Origin: an uncultured Pseudomonas sp. | GTDB taxonomy: Bacteria; Pseudomonadota; Gammaproteobacteria; Pseudomonadales; Pseudomonadaceae | Assembly: GCA_946886875.1 (NCBI GenBank) | Contig: CAMPJN010000053.1 | Span: forward strand, 1 to 14,661 | Length of the DNA: 14,661 nt | Direction: 5' to 3' | Part shown: positions 1 to 7,755 of the stretch, piece after piece | Position numbering within the stretch: position 1 is the first letter of the stretch | Layout: each line of letters opens with the position of its first letter | Position numbers and translations under genes: made by a program | Notes under the pieces: model-generated | The model's database searches: none | The model's input: the letters and a program-made list of their open reading frames with translations, nothing else | What the model was told of the DNA's origin: nothing

Positions 1-734
1 AAGGGCTGCGATTCGCCTACCCGTCGCGGCCCGGCAGTTTTGCCGTGGATGGCATTGATCTGCAGGTCGCGCCCGGCGAAACCCTGGCCTTGGTCGGGCC
101 GTCCGGGGCGGGCAAGTCGACATTGTTCGATCTGCTGTTGCGCTTCTTCGACCCGCAGCAGGGGCGAATCCTGATCGACGGCCAATCCATCGAGCGCCTC
201 GATCCGCTCGCCTTGCGCAGCTGCTTCGCCCTGGTGTCGCAGAACCCGGCGCTGTTCTTCGGCACTGTGGAGGACAACATCCGCTACGGCCGAACCAACG
301 CCAGCCATGCCGAAGTCGAAGCCGCGGCCAAAGCCGCCCACGCCCACGAATTTATCCTGAAACTGCCCGAGGGCTACCAGACCCACCTGGGTGATGCCGG
401 CCTCGGCTTGTCCGGCGGCCAGCGTCAGCGTTTGGCCATCGCCCGCGCGCTGCTGGTGGACGCGCCCATTCTGCTGCTCGATGAAGCCACCAGCGCCCTC
501 GACGCCGAGAGCGAACACCTGATCCAACAGGCGCTGCCACGGCTGATGGCGGGGCGTACCACCCTGGTGATCGCCCACCGCCTGGCCACGGTGAAAAGCG
601 CCGACCGCATCGCGGTGATCGAGCAGGGCAAGCTGGTGGCTATTGGCAAACACGCCGAGCTGGTCGCCAGCAGCCCGCTCTATGCGCGCCTGGCTGAGCT
701 GCAGTTCAATACCGATAGCGTGGAAACCGTCTGA
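1..734 (+). CDS. ABC transporter ATP-binding domain (exporter-type half-transporter), 5'-truncated by the window
   Basis: This is the C-terminal nucleotide-binding domain of an ABCB/MsbA-type exporter; the transmembrane half lies upstream of the window. Reading in frame from base 3, an aromatic A-loop (FAYPSRP) is followed by Walker [10 protein letters not shown], a Q-loop [11 protein letters not shown], signature [16 protein letters not shown], Walker [13 protein letters not shown] and H-loop VIAHRLATV. All residues needed for ATP binding and hydrolysis are present. The LSGGQRQR signature and the YPSRP A-loop are typical of exporters with fused membrane and ATPase domains (lipid A, multidrug or peptide type). 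The substrate cannot be told from this part. The stop is 17 bases before the next gene, so the two are probably co-transcribed. No internal start is believable, because the A-loop lies upstream of every candidate start codon. Confidence 0.93.
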   Translation, partial: GLRFAYPSRPGSFAVDGIDLQVAPGETLALVGPSGAGKSTLFDLLLRFFDPQQGRILIDGQSIERLDPLALRSCFALVSQNPALFFGTVEDNIRYGRTNASHAEVEAAAKAAHAHEFILKLPEGYQTHLGDAGLGLSGGQRQRLAIARALLVDAPILLLDEATSALDAESEHLIQQALPRLMAGRTTLVIAHRLATVKSADRIAVIEQGKLVAIGKHAELVASSPLYARLAELQFNTDSVETV

Positions 735-750
735 ATAAGGAAGTAGCGCA

Positions 751-1866
751 GTGTCAGATAAGGACTTCAAGGTCGTGGTGCTGGGTGGCTATGGCAATTT
801 CGGCACGGTCATAGTCAATCGCTTGTACGGCATCGCCGGCATGCGGGTCTGGATCGCTGGGCGCGATCTGGCCAAGGCCGAGCGCTTGGCGGCCGAGGTT
901 GGTTGCCAAGCCGTGCGTCTGGATGGCAACCAGGCGGATCTTGCCGCGCGGCTGACCGAACTCGGCACCGATCTGCTGATTTCCACCGCCGGCCCCTTTC
1001 AGGGCCAGGACTATCGCGTGGCGCAGGCGGCAATAACTGCCGGCGCACATTACCTCGACCTGGCCGATGCCCGTGAGTTCGCCTGCGGCATTGGCGAACT
1101 CGATCAGGCTGCACGCCGGGCCGATGTGTTGGTCAGCAGCGGCGTCAGTTCGGTGCCGGCTTTGAGCGCCGCGGTGATCGATCAGTTGCTGCCACGCTTC
1201 AGCCGCCTGGATAGCATCTGGCATGGCATCAGCTCCTCGGAGAAAACCCCTGGCGTGTCGACCCTGGCGGCGGTGCTGAATTATTGCGGCAAGCCGTTTC
1301 GCCAATGGCGCGATGGCCAGTGGCGCGAGGTTTACGGCTGGCAGGATCTGGCGGCCCACGACTTTCCCGCACCGCTGGGCCGGCGCTGGCTGGGCAACTG
1401 CGATATTCCCGATCTCGAGCTGTTCCCTGCGCGCTACCCAGGTGTGCGCGATGTGCGCTTCTCCGCAGGCGTGGGCTTGCGCATAACCCAGTTCGGCACC
1501 TGGTTGCTGTCCTGGTTGGTGCGCGGCGGTCTGCTGCGTAGCGGCGTGCCCTTGGCCGGTTTGCTGCATCGTGGCGCGGTGCTGGTGGAGCCCTTCGGTG
1601 ATCGGCTGAGCGGCATGTTCGTCAAGCTGCAGGGGCAGGGCGCCGATGGCCAGCCCTTGAACCTGTGCTGGGAGCTGATCGCCAGGGACAACCATGGGCC
1701 GAATATTCCCTGCATGGCGGCGGTGGCGCTGGCGCGCAAATTGGCCGCCGGCAACCTCGAACAGCGCGGCGCCATGCCTTGTATGGGACTGCTTAGCCTC
1801 GACGAGTATTTGGCCGAACTTGAGGGACTGCAGATCGAAGCAGGCCTACGCCCATGCTCTATCTAA
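751..1866 (+). CDS. Saccharopine dehydrogenase-like NAD(P)-binding protein
   Basis: The 371-residue product opens with a Rossmann fold: a beta strand, then GGYGNFG (about residues 12-18), then the acidic/basic tail AGRDLAKAERLAAEVG. Further on, STAGPFQGQ and a DLADAREF segment are typical of the saccharopine dehydrogenase NADP-binding family. The C-terminal half is the variable catalytic/dimerisation part and shows no motif I can name. Proteins of this type are often called saccharopine dehydrogenases without acting on saccharopine, so the substrate is unknown. The start is GTG at 751, with AAGGAAG about eight bases upstream; the frame is open to the TAA at 1864-1866. The 3' end overlaps the next gene by 13 bases, which suggests translational coupling to that small membrane protein. 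Confidence 0.85.
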   Translation: MSDKDFKVVVLGGYGNFGTVIVNRLYGIAGMRVWIAGRDLAKAERLAAEVGCQAVRLDGNQADLAARLTELGTDLLISTAGPFQGQDYRVAQAAITAGAHYLDLADAREFACGIGELDQAARRADVLVSSGVSSVPALSAAVIDQLLPRFSRLDSIWHGISSSEKTPGVSTLAAVLNYCGKPFRQWRDGQWREVYGWQDLAAHDFPAPLGRRWLGNCDIPDLELFPARYPGVRDVRFSAGVGLRITQFGTWLLSWLVRGGLLRSGVPLAGLLHRGAVLVEPFGDRLSGMFVKLQGQGADGQPLNLCWELIARDNHGPNIPCMAAVALARKLAAGNLEQRGAMPCMGLLSLDEYLAELEGLQIEAGLRPCSI

Positions 1867-2318
1867 GCCTTAAGTGGTTGCATATCCTTAGCGCCACCGT
1901 GCTGGTGGGCGTGGGCTTCGGCACCGCCTTCTACAAATGGATGATCGACCGCAGCGGCGATGTGCGGGCCATTGCCTATACGAGTCGTTTGGTGGTGCTG
2001 GCCGATTGGCTGTTCACCACGCCGGCGATCATCCTACAACCGCTGAGCGGTTTGTGGATGTTGCATCTTGCCGGCTATTCGCTGAGCAGCACCTGGATCG
2101 CCTGGACCTTGCTGCTATATGCCTTGGCCGGGGTTTGCTGGTTACCGGTGGTCTGGTTGCAGTACCGCATGCGTGCCCTGGCGGCGACCGCTTCGGCTAC
2201 CGATCAGGCGCTGCCGGCGAGCTACTGGCGCTATGCACGCATCTGGTTCTGGCTCGGTATCCCGGCCTTCTTCGCCATGTTGGCGATCTATGCGCTGATG
2301 GTGTTCAAACCGCTTTAA
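1854..2318 (+). CDS. DUF2269-family small integral membrane protein
   Basis: The 154-residue hydrophobic protein has four probable membrane helices, at about residues 3-25, 46-72, 80-104 and 129-151. The N-terminus LKWLHILSATVLVGVGFG, with a histidine near residue 10, and the internal WLFTTPAIILQPLSG match the DUF2269 family of predicted integral membrane proteins as I remember it. No enzymatic motif is visible and the function is unknown. The ATG lies inside the 3' end of the dehydrogenase-like gene (13-base overlap), so translation is likely coupled. The pairing suggests the two products work together, perhaps with the dehydrogenase-like protein at the membrane; that is inference only. The gene is followed by a 253-base gap before the signalling operon. 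Confidence 0.8.
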   Translation: MLYLSLKWLHILSATVLVGVGFGTAFYKWMIDRSGDVRAIAYTSRLVVLADWLFTTPAIILQPLSGLWMLHLAGYSLSSTWIAWTLLLYALAGVCWLPVVWLQYRMRALAATASATDQALPASYWRYARIWFWLGIPAFFAMLAIYALMVFKPL

Positions 2319-2571
2319 TCCGCGCCGTCCGCCGGCAATTTTGCTGGATAACCGATCTGTCTGTCGCTCGAATCCTTTCGGGTCTTGGCAAATCGGCCCC
2401 CATGGTCTTTTCTTCAAACGATAGCGGTGCTTGCGCTGGTTGCTCTTCCGGCACAGCCCTCAGCCCCGCGTGCCGCGTGGCCTCGAATCGGCAGGTCAGC
2501 GCTGGACTCGACAGACGCTCAGGTGATCGTTGGCTCTTGCAATAAGAGCGTGGCGCTTAGGGAAATTAACC

Positions 2572-4446
2572 ATGAAACCGTTGCTGATAGGGATGTTCTG
2601 CACCAGCTTGAGCTGCGCGGTTGCCGCCGAGCCACTGCAGCTGGCACTCGATATCAAGGGCACCAGCCTCACCGAGTTGATGAGCCTGAAAATCACCTCG
2701 CTGTCGCGCAAGTCGGAGTCGCTGAACCGCGCGCCCGCCGCGGTTTATGTGATCACCCAGGACGAAATCAAGCGCATGGGCGTGACCCATATCGCCGAGG
2801 CGCTGCGTTATGTGCCCGGGGTGGAGGTGGCGCGCATGGAGGCCAACAAGTGGGCGATCAGCATTCGCGGGTTCAATTCGCGCACGGCCAACAAGCTGCT
2901 GGTCATGATCGACGGTCGTAGCATCTACAGCCCGCTGTTTTCCGGAGTGCTCTGGGAAGAGAAGGACGTGGTGCTGGAAGATGTCGAGCGCATCGAGGTG
3001 ATTCGCGGCCCCGGCGGCACCACTTGGGGCGCTAACGCGGTGAACGGGGTGATCAATATCATCACCAAGGACAGCCGCGACACCTTGGGCGGCCAGGTCA
3101 AACTGGGCGCGGGCCTGGAGGAACGCGGTCTGGCCCAGGCGCGTTATGGTTGGCGAATCGACGAGCAGACCACGGCAAGGGTCTATGGCAAATTCACCGA
3201 ACGCGACGACAGCGGCAGCGGGCCGACCTCCCGCGCCTTTCGCGACGATGGCGCGCGTATGCGTCAGTCGGGTTTCCGCCTCGACCGCGATTCGCCGGAG
3301 CAGGGCCACCTGACCCTGCAGGGCGATCTCTACCAGGGCGACCTCGGACCTAAGAATCACGGCCTGGGCGAGCTCGGCCAGGCGCACGATGGCGGCAATT
3401 TCAAGCTGGACTGGTCGTACTCGCCGACCACCGAGCGCACCCATGAGCTGCAGCTCTATTACGACGACACCACCTTGGAAACCCGCGGCCTGATCGACAA
3501 ACGCCAGCTGTGGAACTTCGATTACCAAGTGCTGCAGCGCTGGCGCAATCACGAGCTGGTTGCCGGGATCGGCTACCGGCAGATCGACGATGAGATCGAA
3601 ACCCGTCCGGCGGGGTTGTTGCAGCCCGTGCAGCGTAGCGACGAGCTGATGAGTGCTTTTATCCAGGACGACATGGCTTTTCTCGACGATCGCCTGCACC
3701 TGATTCTCGGCACCAAGTACGAGCGCAACGACTATTCCAACGAGGAATGGCAGCCCAGCGTGCGCACCTCCTATGCTTTCGACAATGCGCTGATCTGGGC
3801 CGCCTGGTCGAAGGCGGTGCGCACCCCGACCCGGTTGGAGCACGATATTTTCGCGCCTCCGGTCCTGGTGGCCGGGCAGAACCTCAAACCGGAATACGCC
3901 AGCGTCTATGAGCTGGGTTGGCGGCAGCAGTGGCAGGAGCGCTGGCAGCTGGACATCGCCGCCTACTGGTCCGAGTACGATGATCTGCTGACGCTCGAGC
4001 CGCCGACCCTGGGCAATGAAATGAATGGCACGGTCAAGGGCATCGAGACCTCCTTGAGTTACCAAGCCCGGAGCAATTGGCTGCTACGCCTGAATTACAG
4101 CCATGCCGAAATGGATCTGTCGCTGTCGCGTGGCAGTGCTGGTACGACCGACCCCGCGGAAATCGAGGGCAATATGCCGCGGGATACGCTGCAGTTGATT
4201 TCACTCTGGGATATCAACCCGCTCTGGCAGCTGAACACCTACCTGCGCTATGTCGATGCGCTGCCAGGGCAGGGGGTTTCCAGCTATTGGGCGGGCGACC
4301 TCAGCCTGGCCTGGCGCCCGGCGCCGAAAACCCAGCTGCAGCTGGTGGCGCGCCATCTCGGCCATTCCGAGCATTTCGAGTGGGGCGCCGATGCGGCCAA
4401 TGCGGTGGAGCCGGATCTGGCTCTTTACCTGACCCAGGAGTTCTAG
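2572..4446 (+). CDS. TonB-dependent outer-membrane receptor
   Basis: The 624-residue precursor has a signal peptide (MKPLLIGMFCTSLSCAVAA, cleavage near residue 19/20). A short linker follows, with a TSLTELMSLKITSLSRK segment of the kind seen at the N-terminus of many plug-barrel receptors. The plug domain (about 50-165) shows SIRGFNSR, LVMIDGRSIY and DVERIEVIRGPGGTTWGANA, ending in VNGVINIITK. The remainder is aromatic-rich barrel sequence, and the chain ends in phenylalanine, as expected for BamA-assembled barrels. There is no N-terminal STN signalling domain, so a FecA-FecR type switch is not expected. I chose ATG 2572 because AGGGAAA lies 7 bases upstream and the signal peptide starts there; the TTG at 2530 in the same frame only adds a non-signal extension. 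It heads an operon with a YfiR-like gene and kinases, so it may sense or import the stimulus. The ligand is unknown. Confidence 0.9.
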   Translation: MKPLLIGMFCTSLSCAVAAEPLQLALDIKGTSLTELMSLKITSLSRKSESLNRAPAAVYVITQDEIKRMGVTHIAEALRYVPGVEVARMEANKWAISIRGFNSRTANKLLVMIDGRSIYSPLFSGVLWEEKDVVLEDVERIEVIRGPGGTTWGANAVNGVINIITKDSRDTLGGQVKLGAGLEERGLAQARYGWRIDEQTTARVYGKFTERDDSGSGPTSRAFRDDGARMRQSGFRLDRDSPEQGHLTLQGDLYQGDLGPKNHGLGELGQAHDGGNFKLDWSYSPTTERTHELQLYYDDTTLETRGLIDKRQLWNFDYQVLQRWRNHELVAGIGYRQIDDEIETRPAGLLQPVQRSDELMSAFIQDDMAFLDDRLHLILGTKYERNDYSNEEWQPSVRTSYAFDNALIWAAWSKAVRTPTRLEHDIFAPPVLVAGQNLKPEYASVYELGWRQQWQERWQLDIAAYWSEYDDLLTLEPPTLGNEMNGTVKGIETSLSYQARSNWLLRLNYSHAEMDLSLSRGSAGTTDPAEIEGNMPRDTLQLISLWDINPLWQLNTYLRYVDALPGQGVSSYWAGDLSLAWRPAPKTQLQLVARHLGHSEHFEWGADAANAVEPDLALYLTQEF

Positions 4447-4449
4447 CCC

Positions 4450-5001
4450 ATGGGTTCATGGTTTGCGGGTTATTCGAGCGGCTTGCGTTGCGTGCTGCTG
4501 GGCGTTGGCTTGAGCTGCGCCACGTCACTGCTGGCCCAGGCTGCGGATATCGCCTATCAGATCAAGGCCTCCTACATTTATAACTTCCTGCAATTCGTGC
4601 GTTTCCCCGAGGCGGCGTTGCAGAACGATGGTGGCCTGAATGTCTGCGTGCTCGGCGAGGACCGCTTCGGTTCGGCGCTGGACGCCATCGATGGCTCCTC
4701 GACGCCGCAAGGCAAGGTCAAGATCGTGCGTCTTGGCCACTACAGCGCGGCTTCCGATCTCGGGCGCTGCAATGTGCTCTATCTGATCGATTCGGAACGC
4801 CAGGGCACGGACGCGATTCTGGCGAAAATCGACGAGGCTCAGGTGCTGACCATCGGCGAATTTTCGCCCTTTATCCGCCATGGTGGGCTGATCGAGCTGT
4901 TCGAGCAGAACGACACCATCCGCTTCCGTATCAATGAAAGGTTGTTGAGCAAGACCGACTTCAAGATAGATGCGCAACTCATTCAGTTGGGGGTCAAGTA
5001 A
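4450..5001 (+). CDS. YfiR/DUF4154-family periplasmic protein
   Basis: The 183-residue precursor has a signal peptide cleaved near residue 31 (LLAQA/ADIA). The mature part matches the YfiR (DUF4154) pattern: YQIKASYIYNFLQFVRFP, LNVCVLGEDRFG, a strand ending in CNVLYLIDSER, then QVLTIGEF and HGGLIELFEQNDTIRFRIN, with a terminal KTDFKIDAQLIQLG. In Pseudomonas aeruginosa, YfiR is the periplasmic repressor of the diguanylate cyclase YfiN. The two mature cysteines, C66 and C107, sit where the first YfiR disulfide would be; no second pair is present. AGGAG at 4436-4440 supports ATG 4450, 3 bases after the receptor stop. The stop codon abuts the ATG of a kinase with a YfiN-like periplasmic domain, so I infer that this protein controls that kinase. 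The family call is firm; the partner is inferred. Confidence 0.88.
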   Translation: MGSWFAGYSSGLRCVLLGVGLSCATSLLAQAADIAYQIKASYIYNFLQFVRFPEAALQNDGGLNVCVLGEDRFGSALDAIDGSSTPQGKVKIVRLGHYSAASDLGRCNVLYLIDSERQGTDAILAKIDEAQVLTIGEFSPFIRHGGLIELFEQNDTIRFRINERLLSKTDFKIDAQLIQLGVK

Positions 5002-7371
5002 ATGTCCGAGCCTGTCCATGATCGGCGGCCCTGGTGGCGCAGAACTTCGCTGCGACAGAAATTGCAGCTCAGCATCGTCGGCTATGCGTTGCTGGTGCTG
5101 CTGATCTGCGCGGTGTCACTGACCTGGTTCGCCAACAGCTATTTCCATCAAAAAACCCAGCGCGATCTGCAGGTGCTGGCCACGGTGCTGGCCGACAACA
5201 GCCGCGCCGCGGTGACCTTCGACGATGCCGAGGCGGCGAAAAATGTCCTTGCGGCGGCAAAAGGCAATGGCCATATCCAGATGGCCCTGATCCAGAAGGA
5301 TGGGGCGATTTTTGCCGCTTACCCCGATAACGTCGCTAGCCAAGCCCTGGCGAACCTGGGCGAGCACGCGCACGAGCGGGTGTGGCTGGAGAGCGATCAC
5401 TACTACGCTGCGGTGCCCATAGTGGTGGCCAACGAGGTCAAGGGGCGCTTGTTCCTGCAGACCGACCTGGAGGAGTGGACGGAGGTCAAAGGCAACCTCT
5501 ACCGGGTATTTCTCGGCTTGTTCGGCGGCCTGCTGATGCTGACGGCGTTGGTTTCCTACTGGCTTAACCGCCATATCACCCGGCCGCTCAGCGCCTTGTC
5601 CAGTTGGGCGACCCAGGTCTCCAAGGCCAAGGATTTCAATGCGCGAGCGGTCAAACACAATGACGACGAGGTCGGCACCCTGGTCGACAGCCTCAATACC
5701 ATGTTGGCGGAGTTATCCAAGCAGGAGTCGATCCGCTCGTGGAACGAAATACTGGAAACCGAGATCCGCGAGCGCAAGGAGGTCGAACGCGATCTTATCG
5801 CCATGCGCAATCGCGCCGAGGCCGCGAACAAGGCCAAGAGCCAGTTCCTTGCCAATATGAGCCACGAGTTGCGCACGCCGTTGAACGCGATCATCGGTTA
5901 CAGCGAAATGCTCCAGGATGAAATGAGCGATGTGGAACTGGATCGGGTGGAAGTGGCCGGCGATGTCGACAAGATCCGCTCGGCGGGCAAGCATCTGCTG
6001 AGCCTGATCAACGACATCCTCGATCTGTCCAAGATCGAAGCCGGCAAGATGGACTTGAATATCGAGGCCTTCAATGCCGACGACCTGATTCAGGATGTGG
6101 TCGGCACCATCATGCCGCTGGCCGAGTCGCGGGGTAATCAGTTGCGCATCAATGTCGAAGGCGATATCGGCATCATCCAAGGCGACGTGACCAAGATCCG
6201 CCAGATCCTGTTCAATCTGCTCAGCAACGCGGTGAAGTTCACCTATCAGGGCCACGTCGAGCTGACCTGCATGCGCGTACAGGAGGCGGCGGGCGAACAG
6301 ATCGAGTTCAGTGTGTGTGACAACGGCATTGGCATTAGCCCGGAAAGTCTCGAGGGATTGTTCAAACCTTTCAGTCAGGCGGACGCCTCGACCACCCGCA
6401 AGTACGGCGGAACCGGCCTGGGGCTGGCGATCAGCCGCTCCTACGCGAAGATGCTCGGTGGCGACATAGCGGTGCAGAGCAAGGTCGGCGAAGGTTCGAC
6501 CTTTACCGTGAAGTTTCCCGTGCAGTTGGAGAGCACCGCGGAGTTATTGATCGAGAGTGAAGGTCAGAATGGCAAACATGCCGCCTGGACGGAGCTTGGC
6601 GGCACCTTGGAGCAAACGCGGCTGTTGCTGATCGACGACGACGAGGCGGTGCATAACATCCTGCGTCATCAACTGTCCCGCCACGGCTATCGGGTCCATT
6701 CGGCGATGTCCGGCGAGGAGGGCCTGAAACGCGCGTTGGCAGAGGATTTCGATGTCGTGGTCCTGGATATTCTGATGCCGGAAATGGACGGGTGGCAGGT
6801 GCTGCAGAAGCTCAAATCGGAACCCAAAACCATGTCCATGCCCGTGGTGCTTTATACGATAGTCGCCGACAAGGAGAAGGGTTATGCCCTGGGCGCCGAC
6901 GACTATCTGGTCAAGCCGATCAGCAAGAGCAAGCTGCTGGATACCTTGAAGAACTACCGCAGATCCTCCAGCAACAAGGTGCTGTTGATCGATGACGATC
7001 TGCACACGCGCAATCTGCTGGACGCCTATCTGGCCGATATGGACTACCGCTTGATCAAGGCCGAGAACGGCCGCGAAGGCCTCGATGCATTGCAGCGCGA
7101 GCAGGGCACCATGATCATCCTGCTCGACCTGATCATGCCGGTGATGAATGGCTTCGAGTTCATCGATGAAGTGCGCAGGCACCCGGAATTCGCCAAGATT
7201 CCGATCATCGTCATCTCCGCCCATGACCTCTCGAATAAAGAGCGCAGCCTGCTGTTGCAGCACACCCAGTTGATCATCAAGAAAGGCGATTACAGCAGGC
7301 AGGAGCTGGTCGACAATATCGAAACCATCCTGGATAACCAGCGGGATGCCCGCAAACGCTCGGGGGGTTGA
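5002..7371 (+). CDS. Membrane hybrid histidine kinase: CHASE8-like sensor, HAMP, HisKA, HATPase_c, two receivers
   Basis: The 789-residue protein has TM1 at about residues 22-44, a periplasmic domain at 45-164, TM2 at 165-187, HAMP at about 188-240 and a coiled coil to 275. HisKA carries H288 in MSHELRTPLNAIIGYSEML. HATPase_c shows an N-box (FNLLSNAVKF, N405/N409), G1 DNGIG at 440-444 and G2 YGGTGLGLAIS. Receiver 1 has DDD 545-547, phospho-acceptor D589, T619 and K638-P639. Receiver 2 has DDD 664-666, D709 and S739, but KKG instead of KP at 760-762. The periplasmic stretch VLADNSRAAVTFDDAEAAKNVL closely resembles the CHASE8 sensory domain of YfiN/DgcN. The YfiR-like gene immediately upstream fits that sensor. 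GGGGG at 4989-4993 may serve as the ribosome site. The kinase call is certain; CHASE8 is by motif resemblance only. Confidence 0.93.
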   Translation: MSEPVHDRRPWWRRTSLRQKLQLSIVGYALLVLLICAVSLTWFANSYFHQKTQRDLQVLATVLADNSRAAVTFDDAEAAKNVLAAAKGNGHIQMALIQKDGAIFAAYPDNVASQALANLGEHAHERVWLESDHYYAAVPIVVANEVKGRLFLQTDLEEWTEVKGNLYRVFLGLFGGLLMLTALVSYWLNRHITRPLSALSSWATQVSKAKDFNARAVKHNDDEVGTLVDSLNTMLAELSKQESIRSWNEILETEIRERKEVERDLIAMRNRAEAANKAKSQFLANMSHELRTPLNAIIGYSEMLQDEMSDVELDRVEVAGDVDKIRSAGKHLLSLINDILDLSKIEAGKMDLNIEAFNADDLIQDVVGTIMPLAESRGNQLRINVEGDIGIIQGDVTKIRQILFNLLSNAVKFTYQGHVELTCMRVQEAAGEQIEFSVCDNGIGISPESLEGLFKPFSQADASTTRKYGGTGLGLAISRSYAKMLGGDIAVQSKVGEGSTFTVKFPVQLESTAELLIESEGQNGKHAAWTELGGTLEQTRLLLIDDDEAVHNILRHQLSRHGYRVHSAMSGEEGLKRALAEDFDVVVLDILMPEMDGWQVLQKLKSEPKTMSMPVVLYTIVADKEKGYALGADDYLVKPISKSKLLDTLKNYRRSSSNKVLLIDDDLHTRNLLDAYLADMDYRLIKAENGREGLDALQREQGTMIILLDLIMPVMNGFEFIDEVRRHPEFAKIPIIVISAHDLSNKERSLLLQHTQLIIKKGDYSRQELVDNIETILDNQRDARKRSGG

Positions 7372-7374
7372 GCC

Positions 7375-7755
7375 GTGGCACTGCTACTGGTAGTCGAAGA
7401 CAACGAAATGAACGCCGATATGCTGTTGCGCCGGCTCAAACGCCAGGGCTTCAAAACCGCCTGGGCGGTCAACGGCGTACACGCGTTGGACCTCCTGGAA
7501 AGCCTGCGGCCGAACCTGATACTGATGGACCTGAGCCTGCCGGAAATGGACGGTTACCAGGCCACGCGAATCATCAAGGGCGGCCCGCAGCGACGCATCC
7601 CGATCATCGCCCTGACCGCCCATGCCTTGCTTGAAGATCAGCAAAAGGCTCTAGCGGCCGGTTGTGACGATTACGAAACCAAACCGATCAATTTTCCACG
7701 GTTGCTGAGCAAGATCCGCAATCATCTGGGCGAGGCCTATGACGACCCAGAGTAA
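7375..7755 (+). CDS. Stand-alone receiver-domain response regulator (DivK/CheY-like)
   Basis: The 126-residue protein is a single receiver domain with no output domain. Acidic residues (VVEDNE, E8-D9) lead to phospho-acceptor D52 in LILMDLSLPEMDG, T81 in IIALTAHAL, and K103-P104 in GCDDYETKPI. The ALTAHAL and CDDYETKPI segments are typical of DivK-like single-domain regulators that shuttle phosphate or act by protein contact. The start is GTG 7375, three bases after the kinase stop, with a G-rich stretch (GGGGGG at 7362-7367) as the probable ribosome site; no ATG fits before the first beta strand. The gene overlaps the next by 17 bases. In this operon it probably takes phosphate from one or both kinases. 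Its target is unknown. Confidence 0.92.
   Translation: MALLLVVEDNEMNADMLLRRLKRQGFKTAWAVNGVHALDLLESLRPNLILMDLSLPEMDGYQATRIIKGGPQRRIPIIALTAHALLEDQQKALAAGCDDYETKPINFPRLLSKIRNHLGEAYDDPE

Noticed and set aside
754..1695. A 313-codon - strand open frame opposite the dehydrogenase-like gene
   Set aside because: It has no recognisable motif and no convincing ribosome site, and the opposite strand has a clear Rossmann protein.
2332..2347. Hairpin CCGGCAA/TTGCTGG after the DUF2269 gene as a terminator
   Set aside because: The loop is only two bases with a G-T pair and there is no T run; too weak to call.
2566..4065. A 499-codon open frame on the - strand opposite the TonB receptor
   Set aside because: It is antisense to a receptor gene with a clear signal peptide, plug motifs and terminal phenylalanine. 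Its translation is compositionally odd and shows no domain. Long antisense frames are common in GC-rich coding DNA.
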